64,000 nucleotides of DNA from SAR202 cluster bacterium (lineage in GTDB: Bacteria > Chloroflexota > Dehalococcoidia > Lucifugimonadales > Lucifugimonadaceae): the NCBI GenBank assembly GCA_009392215.1, contig VFGZ01000030.1, forward strand, positions 1 to 64,000. The letters are read 5' to 3'. Position numbers and translations under genes: made by a program. Positions 45,143 through 55,738 of this stretch are shown in pieces. The notes under the pieces are model-generated. The model searched no databases, had not been told where the DNA came from, and saw only the letters and a program-made list of their open reading frames with translations. How positions within the stretch are numbered: position 1 is the stretch's first letter; each line of letters begins with the position of its first letter.

Positions 45143-45643
45143 TCAACTAGCGTTGTCTTGCTTGGTTTGGGCGATCCTCTCAGACAGAGGCTCCCATACA
45201 TTTTGTGGAACTAGTCCCGACACATCAGCGCCGAGTGCTGCCACCTCTTTTACTCTTGATGAACTCAGGATTTGGTATTCCAGAGCGCTGAAGAGACAAA
45301 TCGTTTCTATGTCTTCAGCCATCCTGCGGTTCATTAGCGCCATTTCACTTTCGTATTCGAAATCACTGGTTATTCGAAGTCCTCTTACAATGACATCTGC
45401 ACCAATTTCACGTGCAGCATTGACGGTTAAGCCTGAGTATGACTGCACAGAAACGTTTGGGACGTGGATTATCGCTTCAGCGAACAATGATATTCGCTCG
45501 TCGATTGTGAACATTGTTCGTTTTGATGATATTTCAACAACACCTACTGTCAGGTGATCAACTGTTTTCGATGCCCGCTCAACGATGTCGATATGACCGT
45601 TGGTTACTGGATCAAATGTGCCTGGATATATCGCTATAGACAT
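45143..45643 (-). CDS. coaD: Phosphopantetheine adenylyltransferase
   Basis: 166-residue nucleotidyltransferase that makes dephospho-CoA from 4'-phosphopantetheine and ATP. Motifs: YPGTFDPVTNGHIDIVERA at the N-terminus with the T/HxGH-type motif, VVEISSKRTMF, VRGLRITSDFEYE and the ISSSRVKE-like signature SSSRVKEVAALG near the C-terminus. ATG 45643 directly abuts the rsmD stop. It is the middle gene of rsmD-coaD-coiled-coil. Length is normal. Confidence 0.96.
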   Translation of the reverse strand: MSIAIYPGTFDPVTNGHIDIVERASKTVDHLTVGVVEISSKRTMFTIDERISLFAEAIIHVPNVSVQSYSGLTVNAAREIGADVIVRGLRITSDFEYESEMALMNRRMAEDIETICLFSALEYQILSSSRVKEVAALGADVSGLVPQNVWEPLSERIAQTKQDNAS

Positions 45644-46213
45644 CTATTCAACACCTACGCCTGATAGTAATTTGTCCGACCGATACACTGATACTGCTGA
45701 ATCACCGTAAAGCCGATGTGTCGACAACATTAGGCCAGGGAGCATATCTGGTAATTTGGTTCTTTTTGAATGCTCAAGGAACGCGATAGCGGTTGGTGCG
45801 ATTAATCCTGCCTCATTTACACGGGTGAACAGACCTTCAAACTCATTCAGTTCGTATGGTGGATCAGCGAAAATCAGTTCGAATTCCCCTTCCAGTCTTC
45901 CGACTGCTTGAAGCGCGTTACACCTGTGCACTGTTCCTTTTGCTGCCAAATTATGTCGTTCCAGACTTTTTTTGATTTCATTACAACGTTTTGAATTTTG
46001 TTCTACAAATGAAGCGTTTTCCGCACCACGTTGCAATGCTTCAATTCCTAAAGCTCCAGTTCCTGCGTATATATCGAGAACTTGGAGACCATGGGATCCG
46101 GTCGGGCCTAGCATGGAAAACATAGCCGAACGGACCTTTGAAGTTGTTGGACGTAGAGAAGTGGCATCTTTAGATCGCCTGACGCCGGAACACCCTTTCT
46201 GTCTTTTTCTCAT
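45644..46213 (-). CDS. rsmD: 16S rRNA (guanine966-N2)-methyltransferase RsmD
   Basis: 189-residue SAM-dependent methyltransferase acting on G966 of 16S rRNA. Motifs: SLRPTTSKVRSAMFSMLG near 20-36, LDIYAGTGALGIEAL with the SAM loop, FVEQNSKRC and the catalytic ADPPYE near 113-118. An in-frame stop lies 6 bases before ATG 46213, fixing the start; the N-terminus is therefore shorter and more basic than in many homologues. The gene abuts coaD, an arrangement very common in bacteria. Confidence 0.93.
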   Translation of the reverse strand: MRKRQKGCSGVRRSKDATSLRPTTSKVRSAMFSMLGPTGSHGLQVLDIYAGTGALGIEALQRGAENASFVEQNSKRCNEIKKSLERHNLAAKGTVHRCNALQAVGRLEGEFELIFADPPYELNEFEGLFTRVNEAGLIAPTAIAFLEHSKRTKLPDMLPGLMLSTHRLYGDSAVSVYRSDKLLSGVGVE

Positions 46214-46533
46214 AGTGCCTTAGAATTCCGCATGGATTTCCTGATGAACTTTAGATGAGAAACGATTATTGTTTAGATTGCATGTTATTGACCATCGTCA
46301 GTTGTTACCGATTTCGGGTGTTTTACACGGAATCGATATATTTATGTGATGGGTAAACCATGTGACGCTGAATATGAAGTGGCTCTGCCTTAGAATAAAC
46401 CGGTGCATTGACGAAAGTGCGTAGTTTCTCGATGCAAACGTATAGTCGAATGATTCAGTAAGCCACCCGAATTTACGGATGAACTTTATTCAGCGAGTAT
46501 TTGGTCTTAATTAATTTAAGTTACCCCGAAAAA
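46214..46533. promoter_or_regulatory. Divergent intergenic region between rsmD and lysS
   Basis: About 320 bases with no convincing reading frame. An imperfect hairpin spans 46309-46335 (CGATTTCG..., 27 bases, with G-U and one mismatch). It could be an operator or an RNA hairpin; it lies about 200 bases before lysS. No T-box specifier or GGTGG-type T-box bulge was recognised. Promoters for rsmD and lysS must lie here. Confidence 0.25.
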
Positions 46534-48078
46534 ATGACGAGAGAAAAACAGGCAATTCAACCTAACGGGCAATCTAAGGCGGCTGGAGAGCGAAAACTTA
46601 TTGAAGATCGTTTAGCCAAGACGGCTGAGATTCGTTCTCGCGGTATCGACCCTTACCCACCAAGATTTAATCGAACCCATACCTCTTTGGAAGCAATTGC
46701 ACTGTTCCAATCTCTTGAGCGAGGCGGCGAAGAACCCGATCAACCAGAAAACCATATTGTTGGAGTTGCTGGGCGGGTGATGGCTCGACGAGGGCAAGGT
46801 AAGGCCTCATTTATTGACGTCAGGGATGGTTATGGTTCGATTCAAATTTTCGCTCGTCAAAATACCATGGGAGATGATTCCTACGCGATTCTTGACTTAC
46901 TCGACATTGGAGACATTATCGGTATAGAAGGAATGGTGATACGCACTCGTAGGGGTGAAATTAGTGTCGAGGCAAAAACCATCACGTTGTTGACAAAAGC
47001 TATTCGTCCACTTCCAGATAAATGGCATGGATTACAGGATCAAGAGGTACGTTTTCGGCAGCGTTATCTTGATCTCATATCTAATGAAAAGGCTATGCAG
47101 AACGCTTTAATGCGTTCTAAGATCGTTCGTTCAATGCGTGATTTCATGCATGCTCGTGGATTTATAGAAGTTGAGACACCGATTTTGGTCCCTGTCGCAG
47201 CAGGAGCACAAGCGACCCCATTTGCAACACACCATAATCAGCTAAATCGTGATTTGTATTTAAGAATAGCCACCGAGCTATATTTAAAAAAGCTCATAGT
47301 AGGCGGGATCGAACGGGTGTTTGAGATCGGTCGCCTGTTCCGTAATGAGGGCCTTGATCACGATCATAACCCCGAATTTACTACTATTGAGAGCTACCAA
47401 GCATATGCTGATTACAATGATGTTATGTGCATGGTAGAAGAGATGGTTGCTCAGATTGCCCAGGACACAACTGGTTCGATGATATTGCCAGCGATATCTG
47501 AAAAGCGGCCAGAGATTAACCTGACTCCACCTTGGCCCCGTCTTGATCTACGAAGCGAAATTATGGAGCGTACGGGGATCGATTTTGTTGAAACACGCGA
47601 TATCGAGTCTCTTTCTAATGCCATGCAAGAATGTGGTATTCACGTTGAGCCTGGATCTGATTGGGGTCGCTTGCTTGATAAAGTGATCTCCTCAGAAGTT
47701 GAGCCGAATCTCATTCAGCCTCATTTTTTGATTGACTATCCGGTTGAAATGTCTCCACTTGCAAAGCGTAAACCCGGTTCTTCCGATATTGTTGAGCGAT
47801 TTGAAGCGTTCGTCATGGGTACGGAACTAGCGAATGCTTTTACGGAGTTGAACGATCCGGTTGATCAGCGAGAACGCTTTGAGCAGCAAGAACATTTGCG
47901 CCAAGAATTCGACAATGATGAGGCTGATCGCTTGGACGAGGATTTTTTGATTGCAATTGAGCACGGGATGCCACCCACAGGAGGTTTAGGTCTAGGAATC
48001 GATCGTCTCACTATGCTCCTTGCTGGCGAAGAATCTATTCGCGAAATTTTGTTGTTTCCAGCTATGCGCAGTATTTGA
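46534..48078 (+). CDS. lysS: Lysyl-tRNA synthetase (class II)
   Basis: 514-residue class II synthetase charging tRNA-Lys. An N-terminal OB-fold anticodon domain (about 60-165, VAGRVMARRGQGKASFIDVRD) is followed by motif 1 (RSKIVRSMRDFM), motif 2 (FRNEGLDHDHNPEFTTIESY) and motif 3 (GGLGLGIDRLTMLLAG). Start ATG 46534 is preferred; TTG 46501 opens the frame earlier but lacks a ribosome site. serS follows after 69 bp, so the two synthetases may share a transcript. Domain content is complete. Confidence 0.96.
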   Translation: MTREKQAIQPNGQSKAAGERKLIEDRLAKTAEIRSRGIDPYPPRFNRTHTSLEAIALFQSLERGGEEPDQPENHIVGVAGRVMARRGQGKASFIDVRDGYGSIQIFARQNTMGDDSYAILDLLDIGDIIGIEGMVIRTRRGEISVEAKTITLLTKAIRPLPDKWHGLQDQEVRFRQRYLDLISNEKAMQNALMRSKIVRSMRDFMHARGFIEVETPILVPVAAGAQATPFATHHNQLNRDLYLRIATELYLKKLIVGGIERVFEIGRLFRNEGLDHDHNPEFTTIESYQAYADYNDVMCMVEEMVAQIAQDTTGSMILPAISEKRPEINLTPPWPRLDLRSEIMERTGIDFVETRDIESLSNAMQECGIHVEPGSDWGRLLDKVISSEVEPNLIQPHFLIDYPVEMSPLAKRKPGSSDIVERFEAFVMGTELANAFTELNDPVDQRERFEQQEHLRQEFDNDEADRLDEDFLIAIEHGMPPTGGLGLGIDRLTMLLAGEESIREILLFPAMRSI

Positions 48079-48147
48079 CATGGGTATTCAAAGTAAATAT
48101 ATCGATAGTAATTGGTTAGTGAAAAATTTCCCTAAGAGAAACAAATA

Positions 48148-49416
48148 ATGCTTTCACTGGAAAATATTGTTCGAAATCCTGAAAAAACACGTTCAGCTTT
48201 GATGCGACGAGGGGAAGACCCTCCGATCGACCAGATTTTGGAACTGGACCAACAGCGAAAAAGACTGATCCAAGCCGCAGATACTGATCGAGCCTTGCGA
48301 AATGCGGTGAGTAAAACGATTGGCAGGGAGAAACGTAAGCCAACAGCTAAAGAGATTGCTGAAATGCGTGAGACTGGGGATCGTATCAAGTCCCATGAGA
48401 ATGATCTTGAATCGGTTTTAACAGAGATGAATGCGGTTTTGTTGTCCTTGCCAAATATTCCACTCCAGGGTGTTCCTGATGGGATGGATGAAGAATCAAA
48501 TATCATTGCTCGCACATCTGCCGGTGATACGCCAAGTCATGGCAATGCACATTGGGATGTAGGCCCGAGACTTGGGATACTGGATCTTGAAGCGGGCGCC
48601 AGTATTGCCGGGGCAAGATTTTTTGTCCTTAAGGGCAAAGGTGCCAAACTCCAACGGGCATTGGCGGGATGGATGCTCGATGTCCAAACCCAAGAGCATG
48701 GATATCTCGAGATTGATCCACCTTTGCTTGTGCGTCCGGAGACAATGACTGGTTCGGGCAACCTTCCAAAATTCAAAGACAATCTGTATCGGGATGACGA
48801 AACAGATCTTTGGCTTATACCAACGGCAGAGGTTGCGCTAAATGGATTACATCAAGGTCAAATTCTTGAACCGGGACTATTACCTTTGAAATATGTTGCA
48901 CAAACTCCTAGCTTCCGGAAGGAGCATGCTTCCGCAGGCCGAGATGTCCGTGGCATTAAACGGGTTCATCAGTTTGAAAAAGTCGAAATGTTCCGTTACG
49001 TCGAACCAGAAAATTCCGAAGTTGCTTTAGAAGAGATGGTTACTGAAGCTGAAGAATTATGCAAGCGCCTTGATCTTACTTACCGAGTTTTGGAACTTTG
49101 TGCGGGCGATATTGGATTTCAGTCAGCCAAAACTTATGACATAGAGGTTTGGTCGCCTGGATCGGCTGAGTGGTTGGAGGTTAGTTCGATTTCGACCTGT
49201 ATGGATTTTCAGGCACGTCGTAATGGCACTCGTTATAGGCGTGAAGCCGGGGATCCTACTAGGTTTCCTCACACGCTAAACGGCTCTGGATTAGCTTTGC
49301 CTAGAATATGGATAGCGATAATAGAAAACGGTCTCCAGGCGGATGGTTCAGTAGTTATTCCTGATGAATTGGTGCCGTACACTGGATGGGATCAAATTGA
49401 GTCTGGTAGCAAATAA
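48148..49416 (+). CDS. serS: Seryl-tRNA synthetase
   Basis: 422-residue class II synthetase for tRNA-Ser. The N-terminal antiparallel coiled coil (about 30-100) binds the long variable arm of tRNA-Ser. Motif 2 is TPSFRKEHASAGRDVRGIKRVHQFEKVEMF, and TAEVALNG precedes it. Motif 3 is LNGSGLALPRIWIAIIENG, in which the usual VGRTLVAILEN is altered but the arginine is kept. The serine-site loop reads VSSISTCMDFQARR. ATG 48148. A matching tRNA-Ser(UGA) is encoded about 9 kb away. It converges on the Old Yellow Enzyme gene with a 15-bp gap. Confidence 0.95.
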   Translation: MLSLENIVRNPEKTRSALMRRGEDPPIDQILELDQQRKRLIQAADTDRALRNAVSKTIGREKRKPTAKEIAEMRETGDRIKSHENDLESVLTEMNAVLLSLPNIPLQGVPDGMDEESNIIARTSAGDTPSHGNAHWDVGPRLGILDLEAGASIAGARFFVLKGKGAKLQRALAGWMLDVQTQEHGYLEIDPPLLVRPETMTGSGNLPKFKDNLYRDDETDLWLIPTAEVALNGLHQGQILEPGLLPLKYVAQTPSFRKEHASAGRDVRGIKRVHQFEKVEMFRYVEPENSEVALEEMVTEAEELCKRLDLTYRVLELCAGDIGFQSAKTYDIEVWSPGSAEWLEVSSISTCMDFQARRNGTRYRREAGDPTRFPHTLNGSGLALPRIWIAIIENGLQADGSVVIPDELVPYTGWDQIESGSK

Positions 49417-49431
49417 GGTGATCGATTCGTC

Positions 49432-50553
49432 TCACATGCCTAGTCCGGTGTAGCTACCGTCAAATGCCGACCTTGCGTATTGATCAGGCCAAGTTGCGAT
49501 TCCATCAAGTTGAGCTTTGGCGTAAAGGGGCCAGTAAGGATTTCGCAATAGTTCGCGACCGATAAATATAACGTCAGCGTCTCCCTTAAATAGAATCTCT
49601 TCTGCGTGCTGGGCTTCTGTTATGAGTCCTACAGCCCCTGTTAATATTCCTGTTTGCTTGCGAATTTCAGACGCGAATTCAACCTGATACCCAGGTGCTG
49701 TTGTATTGGAAGGAGTGGCGACAGGTATAGGCAACAACTGGTTAGGAGAGTTTCCTCCCGAAGAGCAATCGACTAGGTCAACTCCTAGGTCTTTCATCCA
49801 TTTTGAAAGTTGAATTGACTGATCAAGATCCCAGCCACCTTTTACGTATTCAGTTGCGGAGATACGAGCGAATAGTGGCATTGACTCTGGAATAGCGTTT
49901 CGAACTGCCGTGATGGTTTCTAGTGCAAAAGTAGCTCGATTTTGGAGTGATCCACCGTATTTATCCTGGCGTTGATTAGAGATTGGTGAAAGAAACTCAC
50001 AAGCAAGATACCCGTGAGCGAAATGTAACTCTATGACTTTGTATCCGGCGTCAACAGATCGAACAGCAGCGTCAGCGAACGCTTGGACAATGTCGTTAAT
50101 ATTTTGTTCACTGAGTTCTGCTGGGATTGCATAATCTTCATCGAATGGCAGCGCGCTCGGAGCCACGGGTTTCCACCCTTCACCGTCTTCACTCAAAAGC
50201 CCGGAACCGATCCATGGGGCTGCATGAGAGGCCTTGCGACCTGCATGTGCAAGTTGGACGGCTGGTACTGATCCCGCGGATTCAATGAACTTGGTTATGG
50301 GTCGTAGTAAATCGACGTGGTCATCTGACCAGATTCCCTGGTCCCATTGAGAAATTCTACCTTCAGGCTGAACCGCGGTAGCCTCTGCCATTACTAACCC
50401 CGCACCACCGACCGCTCGAGTGCCCAAGTGCACCATATGCCAGGGAGTCGCCAAACCATCGGTCTTGCTCGAATACTGACACATTGGAGAAACAAACACG
50501 CGGTTTGGGATAGTTTGCCCTTTTATTGTTATTGGATTGAACAGTTGGCTAAT
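49432..50553 (-). CDS. Old Yellow Enzyme family NADH:flavin oxidoreductase (YqjM-like), probable ATT start
   Basis: FMN-dependent ene-reductase, 373 residues as called. SPMCQYSS carries the YqjM-type active-site Cys, ELHFAHGYLACEFLSP the substrate-binding His pair (HxxH), and IFIGRELLRNPYWP the FMN phosphate site. The first ATG/GTG/TTG in frame is GTG 50499, which would start at VFVSPMCQ and cut off the conserved first strand. Upstream, the same open frame (bounded by a TAA at 50569-50571) encodes QLFNPITIKGQTIPNR, the standard N-terminus. The best initiation site is ATT 50553, with GGAG 8 bases upstream; CTG 50544 is the alternative. It is convergent with serS. Its reducible substrate (enone, nitroester and so on) is unknown. 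Confidence 0.88.
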   Translation of the reverse strand: MSQLFNPITIKGQTIPNRVFVSPMCQYSSKTDGLATPWHMVHLGTRAVGGAGLVMAEATAVQPEGRISQWDQGIWSDDHVDLLRPITKFIESAGSVPAVQLAHAGRKASHAAPWIGSGLLSEDGEGWKPVAPSALPFDEDYAIPAELSEQNINDIVQAFADAAVRSVDAGYKVIELHFAHGYLACEFLSPISNQRQDKYGGSLQNRATFALETITAVRNAIPESMPLFARISATEYVKGGWDLDQSIQLSKWMKDLGVDLVDCSSGGNSPNQLLPIPVATPSNTTAPGYQVEFASEIRKQTGILTGAVGLITEAQHAEEILFKGDADVIFIGRELLRNPYWPLYAKAQLDGIATWPDQYARSAFDGSYTGLGM

Positions 50554-50584
50554 TTGATTAACTCCAGATTATCTACAAACAAAT

Positions 50585-52600
50585 TCACTGATTGATGGTC
50601 AAAGTGTATTCTGTTGGCGTGGTTGACAGGCGCGTAACGGCGCTTACGACGGTAATTATCAGATCATCTTTTTTGATGTCATTCAGTTTAATTGATCCGG
50701 TAGCATTTTCGTCCACGGGTAGGCGGTAGACCATTGAATCCCCTGAACCTTTTTCATGGATAACTTGTACCAAATAATTTGTGGGAATCGTGCTCTGTAC
50801 TAAAGTGAAACCTTCAGGAATCCAGTCTCTGGTTGTTGTGGTATTGTCAGTCCAATTTATCGCACTAATTTCGAAATCATCGAGGCAGATGCCTTTAGCA
50901 AATAATGCGTCATCGGTGATGTACTCAAAGCGGATTAATATTTCTTGGCCTGCGTAGCTGGAGATATCAGTCGAATCTTTAACCCATCCCATGCTGTTTC
51001 CAGTGAGTCCGGGTCCGTAAGAGTTGCCATTTGGATCGAGGTTGATTGATCTTTCGGTTGTGAGGATATCCCATGTCTCACCATCATCAGTTGAAATCAT
51101 CGCATACCCATAGTCCCAGAATTCTTCTATATCGTAGTTGACCCAGTAGGTTAACGTGGCAGTGTCTACATCTGATAAATCCACACGCTTGGTTAAGGTT
51201 GAATTGATTGAATCTCCCTGATTAGACCACCAACATGTTTTGTCCGAACGAGGTGGATGAGTCAACAGCGCCGTTTCTGGCTCGCCCTGGAATTTAATGG
51301 TTATTTGCTCAGATTCACTTGAGCTGACTACGTAGTCTGCACCAAATGATTTCACTTGACCATTCAGTGAACCGGGGACTCTCATGGGTATTTGCTTTAC
51401 AGAGGGAAGCGAACGATTTTCATATCTATACGGTCCTTCTTTTGGATTCATGTAATTCGCAATAAGCCAGTCAGCGTAAACATCTTGCCCGGTAACATTG
51501 AAACCTAAATCAGCTAGCACATTGTCGATTGAGTCCATGCTGTCCTTTTTATTTTCGGATACAGCGGACAATATATTTGTACCTCCGTAATGTGTAGCGA
51601 GAAATGCGAAGAATAGGTTCGCAGCTCCATAGTTCGATGGAATCGCGTCAAATTCTATGAGGGAAGTTGATGGGTCCATTAGAAAAGCAGAAATTGCGCT
51701 TCTTTGAAAACCAGCGATCTCTGCTGCGATTTCTGATAGCCCTTCGTTAACCCAGGAATCCTCGCTGGAATCTGATGCGAAATGGGTTGCATGTTGAAGC
51801 TCATGGGCTAGAACACTCAAATATTGTCTGCTGGTTAACTTTAGACGGTCTGCCGACATATAAAGTGCCTGACGCTCGTTGGAGTGTTTGCGAATTTCCT
51901 TGGGATAGGAATCAGCCGCGGAAAAATAACCTCCCATCCTCGATTGTAAGATGCCGTTATAAATGACGATCCTTTCGTCTGCGTCGATTCCGGGTGTGAC
52001 AGGGTAACCGAATACTTCGGTTACTGCGGGCCATATGTCGTTTTCAAAAGATTCGGCGACTTTTTTGATATCGTTCCCGTCAGGGATGAAACCATCTTCA
52101 AATATCCAGTAAGCATGTTCGGATATATATGAAACTTCACCACTAACTTGAGTGTTACCGGTATCACGCAGGATCCAGAAATAAACTTTTTGTCCTAAAG
52201 TCAATGGTTGTGGAGTCAGTATTTTTTCAGGCTCAACGTAATCTTTTAAGAGCCGCCTTGCGAGTGCTGGAAGATCGCGATCCGGCGGTGTCGGAATATA
52301 TTGCTCTGACGAGTCTTGTAAATACGAAGGTATGCTGGTCGGGGATGTTGAATTTTTACGCTGTGTGACTGTTTTTTTTTGCGCTGATGTAGCCGTTAGA
52401 GTTTCTGTTCTCGTGATATTGGAATTATCTGAATCAGTCGATGTGTTTACTATCGTTTCTGTTTGATAGTCGCTGACTATGGTAGGTGCGGAACCTTCAA
52501 TATCGCCTGTACAAGCCAAACACAGAATGATTATTGTGGTTAGGGCGCTGGCAAGAATTGCTGTGGCTAAGTCAGGTGTGATTTTATCGAGCGATGTCAA
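50585..52600 (-). CDS. Putative lipoprotein metallopeptidase with immune-inhibitor-A-like C-terminus
   Basis: 671-residue exported protein. The N-terminus has a hydrophobic stretch ending LCLAC (Cys 30), a probable lipoprotein signal, then a Ser/Thr-rich linker (about 40-105). A zinc-protease core (about 130-400) shows HELQH with a downstream WVNEGLSE glutamate, a gluzincin pattern. A beta-rich domain (about 440-590) with CWWSNQG, ISTDDGETWDIL and CLDDFEIS resembles the C-terminal region of immune inhibitor A (M6) peptidases. Start TTG 52600 overlaps the pth stop (TTGA), implying coupling. No close family name is recognised. It may degrade proteinaceous matter at the cell surface. Confidence 0.75.
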   Translation of the reverse strand: MTSLDKITPDLATAILASALTTIIILCLACTGDIEGSAPTIVSDYQTETIVNTSTDSDNSNITRTETLTATSAQKKTVTQRKNSTSPTSIPSYLQDSSEQYIPTPPDRDLPALARRLLKDYVEPEKILTPQPLTLGQKVYFWILRDTGNTQVSGEVSYISEHAYWIFEDGFIPDGNDIKKVAESFENDIWPAVTEVFGYPVTPGIDADERIVIYNGILQSRMGGYFSAADSYPKEIRKHSNERQALYMSADRLKLTSRQYLSVLAHELQHATHFASDSSEDSWVNEGLSEIAAEIAGFQRSAISAFLMDPSTSLIEFDAIPSNYGAANLFFAFLATHYGGTNILSAVSENKKDSMDSIDNVLADLGFNVTGQDVYADWLIANYMNPKEGPYRYENRSLPSVKQIPMRVPGSLNGQVKSFGADYVVSSSESEQITIKFQGEPETALLTHPPRSDKTCWWSNQGDSINSTLTKRVDLSDVDTATLTYWVNYDIEEFWDYGYAMISTDDGETWDILTTERSINLDPNGNSYGPGLTGNSMGWVKDSTDISSYAGQEILIRFEYITDDALFAKGICLDDFEISAINWTDNTTTTRDWIPEGFTLVQSTIPTNYLVQVIHEKGSGDSMVYRLPVDENATGSIKLNDIKKDDLIITVVSAVTRLSTTPTEYTLTINQ

Positions 52601-53247
52601 TGTGCTTTTGGAGCTTCGCCACCGCGGTTGAATTTATTCATGGCGTTTTCAAGATCATCGCGAATGATCATTTCGATCGCATCTACTGCTTTATAGGTCG
52701 CTTTAATTACTAACTCCTTAGTCTCCGGTTCAAATGTGCTGAGGACGTGATCTACTTGGGTAGCACCAGATTCTGGGTTCCCTACACCTATTCTCACTCG
52801 AGGGAATTCGTTGGTACCTAATACAGAGATTATTGATTTAAGGCCGTTATGCCCACCAGGACCGCCTTTTTTTTTGATTCTTAATGAACCTGGGGGCAGG
52901 TTAATATCATCACTGAGGATCAGTATTTTTTCGGGGTCTGTTTTATAGCGGTTGACCAAGTAATTTAGAGCTGTTCCCGAACGATTCATGAATGTCTGAG
53001 GATATGCCAGCACTACTAGGTTGCCATTAAGTTCCAACTCCCCGAATCTCAGCTCCTTTTGCTTGTTGTTTATTTGAGTTTTTGTACGACGGACAAACTC
53101 ATCCATGCACCACCAACCTACGTTATGGCGGGTGTTTTTATATTTGTCCCCCGGGTTACCTAGGCCGATTATTATCCATGGATGAGATTTTGATCCACCG
53201 CCATTGCCGCCTGGGAATAGTTTTTCTAAGATCGAGGAAACATTCAA
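52597..53247 (-). CDS. pth: Peptidyl-tRNA hydrolase
   Basis: 216-residue enzyme that frees tRNA from peptidyl-tRNA dropped by ribosomes. Motifs: IIGLGNPGDKYKNTRHNVGW with the catalytic His, YPQTFMNRSG, LSDDINLPPGSLRIKKKGGPGGHNGLKSI, and RVRIGVGNP. About 25 extra residues (including a GGNGGGS-like stretch) precede the core. TTG 53247 is used, with GGAG about 10 bases upstream; an internal start nearer the core is possible. It overlaps the lipoprotein peptidase gene by 4 bp. Confidence 0.94.
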   Translation of the reverse strand: MNVSSILEKLFPGGNGGGSKSHPWIIIGLGNPGDKYKNTRHNVGWWCMDEFVRRTKTQINNKQKELRFGELELNGNLVVLAYPQTFMNRSGTALNYLVNRYKTDPEKILILSDDINLPPGSLRIKKKGGPGGHNGLKSIISVLGTNEFPRVRIGVGNPESGATQVDHVLSTFEPETKELVIKATYKAVDAIEMIIRDDLENAMNKFNRGGEAPKAH

Positions 53248-53434
53248 TCGATGGGATCTCCGCTGGAACTTTCAGACGTCTTTTCAAGGATATATAAGAT
53301 GTTATCGCTCGACCTGATTGTAATGTTCGATAATGATCTTCGGAATTTATTTGAAGAAAAGGAATTATTACCCGAGGCTTGATTTAGGTATTGATATCGG
53401 AGATTTCCCTAGGAATGCTTTTGGCGCTACATTT

Positions 53435-55552
<2,118 letters not shown>

Positions 55553-55738
55553 TTAGAAATCCCAGCATCGAAAAATCAGCGTGAACTGCATTGTCCAAAG
55601 TATATCAATGCTACTTGAGTACCAATTGAATACAAATATCTCTGTTTAGTGAATATATGAACAAGACTAGGAGGTCTATACTCCTTGTCATGACGGTAAA
55701 TTTGTTAGTGATCAAGCGTTTCGATTCCGTAATTAGAT

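Noticed and set aside
46214-46533. T-box riboswitch upstream of lysS
   Set aside because: No specifier loop, T-box sequence or terminator/antiterminator pair could be found; lysyl synthetases are also rarely T-box controlled.
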